Of a DNA stretch of 64,000 nucleotides, positions 44,296-52,994 are shown one piece after another (the first letter of the stretch is position 1; each line of letters starts with the position of its first letter). The position numbers and the translations under genes are program-made. The notes under the pieces are model-generated. The model made no database searches, was not told the DNA's origin, and saw only the letters and a list, made by a program, of their open reading frames with translations. This stretch comes from Rhodocytophaga aerolata (GTDB taxonomy: Bacteria > Bacteroidota > Bacteroidia > Cytophagales > 172606-1): NCBI RefSeq assembly GCF_030503435.1, contig NZ_JAUKPO010000002.1, positions 539,833 through 603,832 on the forward strand, given 5' to 3'.

Positions 44296-47154
44296 TTAAT
44301 TGCCTACCAATACAAATGCGCCCCAGTAATACGGGTTTTTATATTTAGCTTTCAGTTCCTGTTGGGCAATTTTAAAAGCCTGTGCCTTATTGGATGTTTG
44401 TAACCAGTTGCGGTAAAAGCTGCTCATCAGTTGCTGGGTAGCCGTGTCGTCTACCTTCCACAAACTCATAATGATTGATCTGGCTCCAGCTACCTGGAAA
44501 GCACGTTGCAGGCCATATACCCCTTCTCCACTTTGTACTTCGCCAAGGCCAGTTTCGCAGGCAGAAAGTACCACCACATCCGTTTTATCCAATGGCAGGT
44601 TCATGGCTTCATAGGCTGTAAGTATGCCATTATCGCTGCTTTTTACCTGGCGGGTATCCAGATTTTCTGTAGTCTGTTCGGCTCCTGCCAGCATCAAGCC
44701 TGAACGCAACAATGGATTTTCTTTGGCTTTATCGGGCTCTACGCCAAATACTTTTTCGTCATCTTCTGCTACGTCCTGCATAAAAAAGCCGTGGGTAGCA
44801 ATATGCAGGATACGCGGATTATTTACCGCTTTTACCTTATCTTCGGTGGCTTCGTTCTGTACAAGCGTTTTAGTAGGGTACCCTTTGGTAGCCAGCACTT
44901 TCTTTATGTTATCAATTTCTACTTTGGTACCTGGCAAAGGGGCAATTTTACCTTTGGTTCCGTATGTTGGAAAACCCACCAGCATGGCCTGCGCTTTGGC
45001 AGCGGCCACCGGAGCAGCAGGTTTCATCGTCAGCAGGTCTTTGGTGTTGGTTAGCAGCACCAGATTTTTGTTATCAATCAGGTAAGCTCCGGAGGGAACT
45101 TGCAACGTATTAAGATTAATCTGGTTATATACTCCATCCAACGATAAATAAACGGTTTTCTTACCAGCCAGCGTTTCATCAATTTTGCTCCAGTACTGAA
45201 TATATGAATAGTTATCTGCTACTTTCTGTTTAATGCAATTCTTGTAATAATTGAAAAACTTGGTATCTAACTCTTTGCCATTTTCCAGCAATACCAGCTG
45301 TGGCAGATTTTTCTCCTTCGTCAGAACCAGAGCTGCATAAAAGGTTGTATCGCGGAACACCACATCAAACCGCTTAAAATGCATAATTTCAATGGCTGCC
45401 TCCTCCGGCTTCAGCTTACTTGCTACCTCCGTAAAGCTGATTGCTTTCTGCTCATACCCTTCTGAGAATAACGTAGATTTTTTAGATAATTCTTTCTCTG
45501 TGGCGTTGGCTACCCGTTCCAAGGAATCCAGGTTGATGCGTTGCTCAGCCAGTTCTTCCTTGCTATAGGTATACCATTTCGCCAGGGTTTCTTTCTGGTC
45601 CAGCCAGTTCAGGTATTGTTTCTTCAGCTCTTCATCTTTGCTGCTTAAAATCTGCTGTTTTATTTTATTAGTGGAACTTAACAACATAGCCTTTGTCGCT
45701 AGCTGATAATTATACATATCGCCAATTACCTGCGGATGGGTTTGCTTAGCTGTTAAAGCAAATGAGTTGAAGCGTTGAAACTTAGGCCGGAGCTTATTCC
45801 AGAATTTAGCTTTTTCCTTTTCGCTCATAGATGGAAAGAACGTACGTACCAGTTCCAGGTCTTTATCCAGAACTTGCTTAAATAAAGTATAGGCACCATC
45901 TATTTCTTTTTTCTGCCATTGCAACAAAGCCTGATTTTCCAGGGCAGCTATATAATCTGCATGATTTTCGCCCAGGGTATTTTTGCGGACAGTAATCACT
46001 TTTGCCAGTAATGGAGTGGCTTCTTCTAATTTGCCACTGATCCGGTAAAAATTACCCAGGTTGCTGATTGCTCCTGCATAGGAAGGATGGTTTTCACCAA
46101 ATTTTTTCAGATAAATCTCCGACGATTTTTTCAGCAGATCTTCTACCTTATCGTACTTGCCCATTTGCATATACAAGGCAGCCTGCTGATTAAGTAAAGC
46201 AGCATAGTCGGGGTGAGCTGTACCCAGGCGTTTCTTCTTGATTTCGATGGCTTTTATATATTCTTTTTCCGCCTCTTCATTTCTGCCCATATCTTTATAC
46301 AACAGTGCCAGGTTGGTGATTAGGCGGATATAGTTGGGAGACTTATCGCCCAGGTTTTGTCCAGCAATGGCAATGGCTTTTTTCATCAGGGGTTCTGCAT
46401 CCTGGTAGCGGCCAATAGTTTGAAATAGTACCGCCTGGTTATTCAAGGAAATCGCATAAGGCATAGACGTATTCCCTTTTGCCTGCTCTGTAATGGATAA
46501 GGATTCTTCAAATAATTTTTCGGCTTCGTCATACCGGCCCATGTCTTTATACAAAACCGCCAGATTGTTGAGCGAAGCACTATAACCTGCCGCATTTTCA
46601 GCCGCTTTTTCTTTGCGGATTTCCAAGGCCCGTGTCGTATAAGTTTCTGCTAAAGAGTAGCGGCCAGTGGTATGATATAATAGTCCCAGGTTACTCAATG
46701 ACAGCGGATAGAGCATATCATCTGTTAGTTGCTCGGTTTCCAGAGACAGAATAGTGGCCAGAAATTCAAACTCTGCCAGTTTATATTTATTACTGGCATA
46801 AAAAAGCTCACCTGCCCCATTCATATTGGCTGCTTTTTCACGGGCAGTTTCTTCCCGGTTATCTTCTCCCTGTAGATAAGCAATAGCCACTGTCTGGGTA
46901 CGCTTTCCTAGTTCATTGGTCTCATACAGCCCGGCATTGTCACTTAGAGAAATGGCATAATTAAAATTTGTTTCGTCGTAGTTTTTGCGGGCATCCGAGA
47001 GTTTATCTACCAGTTTTTCTTTTACTTTATTCTTCACTTTGTCCGATATAAGTCCACCAAAGGGAATTTGAGCAATGGATGAAAAGGAACAGGCAACCAA
47101 GGCCATTAGTAATGCAGGCTTAAGGAATAAAGCGTAGCTATAAGGGGTATTCAT
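44296..47154 (-). CDS. Exported TPR-CHAT protease-like protein
   Basis: A 952-residue protein; I chose ATG 47154 rather than the upstream TTG at 47172 because it gives a signal peptide (MNTPYSYALFLKPALLMALV, then SSIAQ). After a basic linker come about eight tetratricopeptide repeats (~130-430, for example ALEIRKEKAAENAAGYSASL and LYKDMGRYDEAEKLFEES). A helical segment and the CHAT domain follow (~650-952). The caspase-like dyad is intact: His788 (HIATHGFF) and Cys866 (LSACETGLG). CHAT domains are clan CD cysteine proteases that also occur in defence systems. Here the export signal argues for an extracytoplasmic role, substrate unknown. No partner gene is obvious. Confidence 0.9.
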   Translation of the reverse strand: MNTPYSYALFLKPALLMALVACSFSSIAQIPFGGLISDKVKNKVKEKLVDKLSDARKNYDETNFNYAISLSDNAGLYETNELGKRTQTVAIAYLQGEDNREETAREKAANMNGAGELFYASNKYKLAEFEFLATILSLETEQLTDDMLYPLSLSNLGLLYHTTGRYSLAETYTTRALEIRKEKAAENAAGYSASLNNLAVLYKDMGRYDEAEKLFEESLSITEQAKGNTSMPYAISLNNQAVLFQTIGRYQDAEPLMKKAIAIAGQNLGDKSPNYIRLITNLALLYKDMGRNEEAEKEYIKAIEIKKKRLGTAHPDYAALLNQQAALYMQMGKYDKVEDLLKKSSEIYLKKFGENHPSYAGAISNLGNFYRISGKLEEATPLLAKVITVRKNTLGENHADYIAALENQALLQWQKKEIDGAYTLFKQVLDKDLELVRTFFPSMSEKEKAKFWNKLRPKFQRFNSFALTAKQTHPQVIGDMYNYQLATKAMLLSSTNKIKQQILSSKDEELKKQYLNWLDQKETLAKWYTYSKEELAEQRINLDSLERVANATEKELSKKSTLFSEGYEQKAISFTEVASKLKPEEAAIEIMHFKRFDVVFRDTTFYAALVLTKEKNLPQLVLLENGKELDTKFFNYYKNCIKQKVADNYSYIQYWSKIDETLAGKKTVYLSLDGVYNQINLNTLQVPSGAYLIDNKNLVLLTNTKDLLTMKPAAPVAAAKAQAMLVGFPTYGTKGKIAPLPGTKVEIDNIKKVLATKGYPTKTLVQNEATEDKVKAVNNPRILHIATHGFFMQDVAEDDEKVFGVEPDKAKENPLLRSGLMLAGAEQTTENLDTRQVKSSDNGILTAYEAMNLPLDKTDVVVLSACETGLGEVQSGEGVYGLQRAFQVAGARSIIMSLWKVDDTATQQLMSSFYRNWLQTSNKAQAFKIAQQELKAKYKNPYYWGAFVLVGN

Positions 47155-47172
47155 ATTCTCAAGGTTAAACAA

Positions 47173-47509
47173 GTTTTATACAGGATGTGCAGGAAAATGG
47201 CACCAGACATACAAGCAGCATATATGTCCAGCCAATTAATGGCAGATACGCTTCAAGGTAACCTACTCTCTGTAAGTCCTTACATTAAATATACAATAAT
47301 ATAATGGCTAATTGAAATAAGTTAACTTCACTCGATGCTAATTATCAGCAACTTACGTAACTATGGTATTTCATAATTCCCCTGTAAGGTTCATACAAAT
47401 TAGTCTGGCGCAAAGGAATCGGATAAATTTTTCTTGAAAATATCTATATTGCCTGCTTAGATCAGATTATTTGTTTTTCAGTCAATCTACCTAACTCTTC
47501 TACTTAATT
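47173..47509. other. Intergenic region, divergent promoters expected
   Basis: 337 bp between the divergent CHAT and esterase genes, AT-rich. No gene, RNA or clear repeat seen; no promoter box matched well enough to report. Confidence 0.5.
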
Positions 47510-48841
47510 ATGCTTGTAAAGAACACTCAACGGAAAAAGGCTTTGTTCTTGCTGATTCACGTATGGCTGCTTAGCTGGTACGTACCAGTTATAGCCCAGC
47601 CTACAGAGAAATATATTAACATCCGGGTTACACCCGAGCATACTAATTGGACCTATAAACCCGGCGAGAAAGCCCGGTTTATAGTATCTGTCACCCAATC
47701 GGGCTTGCCGGTGCAAGGGGCAAAAGTGCGGTATGCGGTAATGCCAGAGAAAATGGCTGCTGTGTCCACAGGTCCTTTAACTTTGAAGGAGGGTAAGACA
47801 ATGATTGATGGCGGTACTATGAAATCAGCAGGTTTCCTCCGGTGCGAAGTGTATGCCGAACTGGATGGCAAAGAATATAAAGGCATTGGTACGGCGGCCT
47901 TCGATCCTGGAGCCATTAAACCTACGGTAGAAAATCCGGCTGATTTTACTGCTTTCTGGAACAATGCCAAAGCTGATTTAGCTAAAGTTCCGCTAGATGC
48001 CCGCATGACTCTATTGCCAGAGCGGTGCACAGAAAGTGTAAATGTCTACCACGTCAATATCCAGAATTTTAAGAATTCCCGGTTGTATGGAATTTTATGT
48101 GTCCCTAAAAAAGAGGGGAAATACCCGGCTATTTTGCAGGTGCCCGGGGCTGGCATCCGCCCTTATTCCGGAGATATAGCCAAAGCTGAAAAAGGCGTAA
48201 TTACCTTGCAAATAGGCATACATGGCATTCCGGTTACAATGGAAAAAGAAGTATACGACAATCTTTCCGCAGGTTCATTGGCTGGCTATCCGACCTTTAA
48301 TCTGGATAACCGGGAGCTGTATTACTACAAACGGGTATATCTGGGTTGCGTACGGGCAGTAGATTTTTTGCAAAGTCTGCCGCAGTATGATGGCTCAAAC
48401 ATGGGTGTGATGGGGGGTAGCCAGGGCGGGGCACTTTCTATTGTAACAGCTGCTTTAGATAACCGGATAAAATACCTGGTTTCGTATTACCCAGCCCTCA
48501 GCGACATGACTGGCTACTTACATGGTCGGGCAGGCGGATGGCCGCATATGTTTGCCGGACCTAATGCCGCCTTGCACAACAAAAAAGATAAGATTGAAAC
48601 CATTGGCTATTACGATGTGGTAAACTTTGCCCGCCAGGTGAAAGTGCCAGGCTATTATTCCTGGGGCTTCAACGACGAAACCTGCCCGCCAACCTCCTTG
48701 TACGCCGTATACAACGTTATTACGGCTCCCAAAGAGTTGTTTGTTGTTCCGGAAACCGGCCACTGGACATTCCCCGAACAACACGAAAAAACTGACACCT
48801 GGCTAATCAGTCAGTTGAAAGGGGAAAATGGGAAGCAGTAA
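47510..48841 (+). CDS. Acetyl xylan esterase / cephalosporin-C deacetylase-like hydrolase
   Basis: A 443-residue alpha/beta hydrolase of the AXE1 family (acetyl xylan esterase, CE7-like) with a signal peptide (cleavage after PVIAQ, ~30) and an N-terminal beta-sandwich domain (~30-140) not found in classic CE7 enzymes. The catalytic triad is Ser304 (MGGSQGG), Asp389 (FNDETCPP) and His418 (ETGHW). The oxyanion segment PGAGIRPYSG is near 210. Such enzymes remove acetyl groups from plant xylan or small esters. No other glycan-degradation genes are adjacent, so the natural substrate is uncertain. Confidence 0.88.
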   Translation: MLVKNTQRKKALFLLIHVWLLSWYVPVIAQPTEKYINIRVTPEHTNWTYKPGEKARFIVSVTQSGLPVQGAKVRYAVMPEKMAAVSTGPLTLKEGKTMIDGGTMKSAGFLRCEVYAELDGKEYKGIGTAAFDPGAIKPTVENPADFTAFWNNAKADLAKVPLDARMTLLPERCTESVNVYHVNIQNFKNSRLYGILCVPKKEGKYPAILQVPGAGIRPYSGDIAKAEKGVITLQIGIHGIPVTMEKEVYDNLSAGSLAGYPTFNLDNRELYYYKRVYLGCVRAVDFLQSLPQYDGSNMGVMGGSQGGALSIVTAALDNRIKYLVSYYPALSDMTGYLHGRAGGWPHMFAGPNAALHNKKDKIETIGYYDVVNFARQVKVPGYYSWGFNDETCPPTSLYAVYNVITAPKELFVVPETGHWTFPEQHEKTDTWLISQLKGENGKQ

Positions 48842-49047
48842 CAGAGGTAGAAAGGCAAGCCTGGAACAGCTTTATTGTGTGCTTTAAGGAATGGCATGGC
48901 AGCTTGGTTTTAACTCCTTCATCGAGTGGCATCTTATCCGGTGTTTCAGGAGTTGCCCCATTGGTTTGAATCAACTGGGTTAGCTGAGCCGCTCATTCTT
49001 CCAACGTATAGTATTAGTAAAAAAAGTATGTTTTCTTGGCACCATGC

Positions 49048-49716
49048 CTATAGCTTATTTCTCTTTAATGGAATCAGGTAATAGACATAATAATTAAAAC
49101 CCATAGCATTTCTGCGGATGGGGTTACCAAAGCCTGGAATTAGCAGAGGGTCCACTTCACCATAGTCACTTTCGGCAATGCGTAATTTAAACCTGGCAGT
49201 AAAACCTAGAAATACATTACCGAATACATTTACTTTTACACCTCCTACCGCCTCCCCCCAATGTGCAGTTACGGCCTGTTTCGCAGAATTTGCTTGCTGG
49301 TTTCCCCAAAAATCATCAACTAGTTCTATGTCCGATGCCTGATAACTAAACTGGCCAATACCATACCTGGCGCCTACAAATATATAGTTATCCCCGCCCC
49401 CTTTCAGTATATTGTGTTCTACACCTACTCTGGCAAATAAGCCATTGCTGTTATAGGTATACGTCTCTTTCGTAATATCCAGCAGGTTATACCCAGCTTC
49501 GCCTACCAGCAACAGCTTTTTGTAACTCATGTCAGCTGAAAACTCCAGGGTTTTGTTGGTGTTGTTAGTCAGGAAGTAATAGGCGATTTTACCTATGTCT
49601 ACCCCAATGCGTATCCCCTGTGTGCGTATGGTATCTGCGCCGTTTTGTGCATAGCCCGCCTGGCTACACAGTAACCAGAGACTAAGGCACCAGATACAGC
49701 TGTATATGAATTTCAT
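49048..49716 (-). CDS. DUF6048 family outer-membrane beta-barrel-like protein
   Basis: A 222-residue protein with a signal peptide (ending SQAGYAQ). The mature part alternates short amphipathic strands with Tyr/Phe-rich turns (FVGARYGIGQFSY, GFTARFKLRIAE) and ends with YYLIPLKRNKL. This pattern and its partner gene identify DUF6048, an uncharacterised Bacteroidota envelope family. It overlaps the preceding DUF6452 gene by 35 bases, so translation is probably coupled. Confidence 0.82.
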   Translation of the reverse strand: MKFIYSCIWCLSLWLLCSQAGYAQNGADTIRTQGIRIGVDIGKIAYYFLTNNTNKTLEFSADMSYKKLLLVGEAGYNLLDITKETYTYNSNGLFARVGVEHNILKGGGDNYIFVGARYGIGQFSYQASDIELVDDFWGNQQANSAKQAVTAHWGEAVGGVKVNVFGNVFLGFTARFKLRIAESDYGEVDPLLIPGFGNPIRRNAMGFNYYVYYLIPLKRNKL

Positions 49717-50200
49717 TTCGGATAGGATCTATTTCTGGAACGATTACTAGAATGTTGTCAAAATTGGTATAGGGCTCTTTAACAGCTAAATTGGTGTATT
49801 TAACTTCAAACCCACACGCTTGTGAAATAAACTCATATTGCCGGTTATAGGTAACGGTAAACGAAAGATCAAAAGGAGTTTTGTCAGCCGCTTTCCCTTG
49901 CAGATGAAAAATGGTAGAGTCAGCCTCTGGGTTAAGGCGTAAAACGGCTGTTTTGGACAGGCTGTCAGGATTTTCGGGTGAAAGGGTTAGAAAAGGTTTA
50001 TTTTCCAAACCCACTGCATACGACCGTGTGATATTAATTAGCGTATCGGCAGATTTTTGACGGCTGCGGGTAGCATCCGTATATTTTTTAAAAGCAATAT
50101 TCAACTCAGGTTCAGGCCGTAATGCTTCACATTCCTGGTTCACGCAAGCGGTAAATAGCAGGGCAGACACGAAAAGCATCAGCCAATGTAGAAACTTCAA
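49682..50200 (-). CDS. DUF6452 family lipoprotein
   Basis: A 172-residue lipoprotein with a lipobox FTAC (Cys19). The start is TTG 50200; an ATG at 50179 would leave a signal peptide without the positively charged start. The mature part has the conserved pair of motifs NQECE near the N-terminus and SQACGFEV near 130, both with Cys, as in DUF6452. In related Bacteroidota the DUF6452-DUF6048 pair usually follows the rRNA methyltransferase gene rlmD; that gene is not present here. Function unknown. Confidence 0.8.
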   Translation of the reverse strand: MKFLHWLMLFVSALLFTACVNQECEALRPEPELNIAFKKYTDATRSRQKSADTLINITRSYAVGLENKPFLTLSPENPDSLSKTAVLRLNPEADSTIFHLQGKAADKTPFDLSFTVTYNRQYEFISQACGFEVKYTNLAVKEPYTNFDNILVIVPEIDPIRNEIHIQLYLVP

Positions 50201-50362
50201 TTTTTCGAAAGATTGATTAAATGAACAGCTAAATTAGAAAGTAAACGCCAACAATGAAAATAAATGTATAGCTCAGCCTTTATTGTACATTAAAAAGGGC
50301 TTACCTGCATACTGGAATATGCATATAAGCCGGTAATCAATCCTTCATCTGATGAGTGATGG

Positions 50363-50458
50363 CTAGAAAATAAAATCAATAATTCCGGCAACTCCCAGGA
50401 TAACCAGTACTATAAAAATAACAACAATGGCCAGTACGATTTTAAGCAGTTTTCCCAT
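50363..50458 (-). CDS. Small single-helix membrane peptide
   Basis: A 31-residue peptide (start MGKLLKIVLAIVVIFI, end GVAGIIDFIF) that is almost entirely one hydrophobic helix after a short Lys-containing start. The ATG is a normal start and an AACTTATAAGTT palindrome abuts it upstream (50459-50470). Such small membrane peptides are common but usually missed. Nothing indicates a function. Confidence 0.45.
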   Translation of the reverse strand: MGKLLKIVLAIVVIFIVLVILGVAGIIDFIF

Positions 50459-50470
50459 AACTTATAAGTT
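50459..50470. repeat. 12-bp perfect palindrome upstream of the small peptide gene
   Basis: AACTTATAAGTT abuts the ATG of the small membrane peptide and may be an operator, but this short AT-rich palindrome could occur by chance. Confidence 0.3.
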
Positions 50471-50575
50471 GATAAAAATATAAAGTAAAAAATATAGTTC
50501 TTGCGTATACAAGGCTAACTAACGGACTTTATACCAATAAGTTATTTTTATTCACTTTAGCTATACACCTTACCT

Positions 50576-50995
50576 ATGTTGCAGAAAGCCATTACCATTG
50601 CTGTAGAAGCGCATAAAAATCAGACAGACCGCTACCAGGCCCCCTATATTATGCATGTGATGCGGGTAATGATGCGTGGCAAGACAGAAGAAGAAAAGAT
50701 ATGTGGGATATTGCACGATGTAGTAGAAGATACGGAGTGGACGTTTGAAGACCTAAAAAAAGAAGGATTTACGGATGCGATGATAGAAGCCCTCCGCTGC
50801 CTGACCAAAGGAGAAAACGAACCATACGATGACTACATTAGCCGCGTAAAAACCAATAAGCTAGCTATTGCCGTAAAACTTAACGACCTGGAAGATAATA
50901 TGGATGTCAGGCGGTTGCCGCAGATGGAACCCAACGATGTAGACCGGTTCAATAAATATTTGAAAGCCTACCAGCAGCTTATTCAGCTGAAATAA
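50576..50995 (+). CDS. HD-domain hydrolase, MESH1/SpoT-hydrolase-like
   Basis: A 139-residue single-domain HD hydrolase, cytosolic. It has the metal and catalytic pattern of small alarmone (ppGpp) hydrolases: His13, His27, His47-Asp48 in GILHDVVEDT with Glu51-Asp52, and KLNDLEDNMD with Asp104. A stand-alone (p)ppGpp hydrolase is plausible; other phosphohydrolase activities are possible, as substrate choice cannot be read from these motifs. The start is ATG 50576. The next gene, a metalloprotease, begins 37 bp downstream. Confidence 0.75.
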   Translation: MLQKAITIAVEAHKNQTDRYQAPYIMHVMRVMMRGKTEEEKICGILHDVVEDTEWTFEDLKKEGFTDAMIEALRCLTKGENEPYDDYISRVKTNKLAIAVKLNDLEDNMDVRRLPQMEPNDVDRFNKYLKAYQQLIQLK

Positions 50996-51032
50996 ATGTA
51001 TCTGTTTACTATCCTGCTTATTTGCCATTATT

Positions 51033-51821
51033 TTGTTTAGAAACAAGTTTTTCCGCTATAGTGCCTTTTTGTTGACTACGTTTTTGCTGATAGTAGCAGG
51101 CGGCTTTTTGTTTAGCTACCCACAAGTTGTCCGCTGCTATACCATTCATTTTTCCGGCGCTTTTGATGCATATCCGAACAATGTGTATATCAGCAAAGGC
51201 ACCAGTGCTAAACAAACTAAATCGTTACTGCTTTTGCTTACCCAATCGCGGCAACGGCTTGCCAGCTTTTGGGGAAACAGGCAAAGCGAACCTACCCTTA
51301 TATTCTGCCATACCGAAGAATTATATAGAAAATATGGCAGCGCCAGTGGAAGTCCGGCTAACTACTTTGGCACCCCCTTGGGCACTTTTGTTGTTATTAG
51401 CCCACAAGGGTTGAATGTAGATGTACTTAGCCATGAAATGTGCCATGCTGAACTTACTCACCGCGTTGGCTGGTTTACCATGAGCCGGGAAGTTCCTCAA
51501 TGGTTTAATGAAGGGATTGCCCTGATGGTAGATTACCGCTATCCAGATAAGGGAGTAGAAAACACCTATAAACACTACCAACAAAAATGGCAGCAAACAT
51601 CTATGCAAGGGCAAATACAAGTATCGCTGAAAGATCTGGAAACCGTAGAGTCTTTTTACAGAAACGATAATTTCTGGGTGAACCTGGCTTATCTACGGTC
51701 TGGACTGGAGGTATCCAGGTGGTTGGAAGGGGCCGGAAAACAAGGATTACTAGATCTTACACAAAGTTTGCATGAGGGTACCTCTTTTGAAGAAGCATGG
51801 CAAAAATCGACTGGTAAATAA
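51033..51821 (+). CDS. Membrane-anchored gluzincin-type metalloprotease
   Basis: A 262-residue protein with one N-terminal membrane helix (~10-28) and an extracytoplasmic catalytic domain. Zinc motif His134-Glu-Met-Cys-His138 is followed 22 residues later by Glu160 (PQWFNEGIA), as in peptidase MA/M1-like gluzincins. I start it at TTG 51033 because no in-frame ATG is near and this gives basic residues ahead of the helix. It is downstream of the HD hydrolase on the same strand. Substrate unknown. Confidence 0.75.
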   Translation: MFRNKFFRYSAFLLTTFLLIVAGGFLFSYPQVVRCYTIHFSGAFDAYPNNVYISKGTSAKQTKSLLLLLTQSRQRLASFWGNRQSEPTLIFCHTEELYRKYGSASGSPANYFGTPLGTFVVISPQGLNVDVLSHEMCHAELTHRVGWFTMSREVPQWFNEGIALMVDYRYPDKGVENTYKHYQQKWQQTSMQGQIQVSLKDLETVESFYRNDNFWVNLAYLRSGLEVSRWLEGAGKQGLLDLTQSLHEGTSFEEAWQKSTGK

Positions 51822-51889
51822 ATAAACCAATACTACCCATTATGATGGTTTGTTGCTAATTTTTTTGCAGAAGCGGCTTGTGGCCATAG

Positions 51890-52447
51890 CTATCGCTCGC
51901 AGGTGTTGTTTATTGGTTTTCCTGTGTTTTGGTCTAATTCAAATGTTTGCCACCCCCCAGGTGGGTCCCATTCCCCAATACCTTTAATTTTTCCATCTTC
52001 TATCGATTGAATCCTGACGCCGTCTATACCTAAATCAGCACTTAGCCACTTCTGTTTTCCTTGCCAATTAATACATATAATTTCAGAATCGGTAGTAATA
52101 TATATAGCTTGTTCATAAAGGGTAAATTCAGAAAAATACCCTTGAAATTTGATCACAAACTTTGTCTTTTTATTTAATAAGTTGAATAAAATAGCCCGGT
52201 TTCCGTATCCAATGAGCACGTCAGTACCTTTAACTTCAGTTTGTTTAAATACAGGACTACTTTCAGATTCGACTTTTAAATTTAATACTTGTTGATGATT
52301 TTCTTGACTTTGAATAATGATAAATTCAGCACTATGATGAGAGTAAGGATTAATGCCAACTAAGTCAATGATTTCTACTGAAGGTATTGGATCTGCTTGT
52401 ATATATGCTAAATACTTATTCGTCCCTTTCAATTCCCATAAGAACAA
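51890..52447 (-). CDS. Hypothetical protein, possibly TTG-started
   Basis: A 185-residue frame with no Met codon inside. The first possible start is TTG 52447, directly after an in-frame stop and 13 bases from the DUF2147 stop. The protein is rich in beta strands (TKFVIKFQGYFSEFTLY, SEIICINWQGKQKW). It has a striking near-C-terminal GEWDPPGGWQTFELD segment that I associate with uncharacterised beta-propeller-like proteins. It could be real with a TTG start or the damaged remainder of a longer gene. Confidence 0.5.
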   Translation of the reverse strand: MFLWELKGTNKYLAYIQADPIPSVEIIDLVGINPYSHHSAEFIIIQSQENHQQVLNLKVESESSPVFKQTEVKGTDVLIGYGNRAILFNLLNKKTKFVIKFQGYFSEFTLYEQAIYITTDSEIICINWQGKQKWLSADLGIDGVRIQSIEDGKIKGIGEWDPPGGWQTFELDQNTGKPINNTCER

Positions 52448-52460
52448 TACTCACTCGTCA

Positions 52461-52904
52461 TTACTTTGCTCTTGTCCAGACGTCGGTGCGGCCAATAAGA
52501 GAGATTCCTACATAGCCTCTTACTTCCAGCTGGTCTGCTTTTGTAAGAGTCATTTTGCAGGAATAGGTTTTGCCGCTTTTAGGGTCATAAATCTCTCCAT
52601 CTTCCCACACATTGCCAGAGTCGTACTCAAAGTTTCTCATTAGCTCCATCCCCATAATGGGGCGGTTCTTCAGGCTGGCATCAGGGTTATTTTTATCTAC
52701 TTTAGGTTTCCCTTCCTCGTTCATTGGTTCTTTAAGCCATACTATTTTTCCGCAATACTTTTCGCCGCATTTATAGATTTCAATTCTGGATTCTTTGCTG
52801 CCATTATACCAGGTACCTACTACGGCATTGGGGTTATTCTGTGCGGATAGATTTGCTAGAGAAAAAGTTAAAAGCAAGAGGGCTAAATACTTAATAACAG
52901 ACAT
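52461..52904 (-). CDS. DUF2147 domain-containing secreted protein
   Basis: A 147-residue protein with a signal peptide (ending NLSAQ) and a complete DUF2147 domain: VVGTWYNGSKESRIEIYKCG at the start, KYCGKIVWLKEP with its Cys, and GEIYDPKSGKTYSCKMTL. DUF2147 proteins are small beta-barrel periplasmic proteins of unknown role. It is 90 bp downstream of the nadE stop on the same strand; terminator not seen, so co-transcription is possible. Confidence 0.9.
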   Translation of the reverse strand: MSVIKYLALLLLTFSLANLSAQNNPNAVVGTWYNGSKESRIEIYKCGEKYCGKIVWLKEPMNEEGKPKVDKNNPDASLKNRPIMGMELMRNFEYDSGNVWEDGEIYDPKSGKTYSCKMTLTKADQLEVRGYVGISLIGRTDVWTRAK

Positions 52905-52994
52905 AATGTTGAATGGAAAATGGAAAAACAGCCACTACAAATGATAGGTAGCAGCTGTTTTGGTACAGATATTAACTACGAAACAGTGATTTTA

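Noticed and set aside
48842..49047. Open minus-strand stretch after the esterase gene with protein-like character
   Set aside because: It has no start codon, no family motif and lies in a short gap; evidence was too thin to list as a gene remnant.
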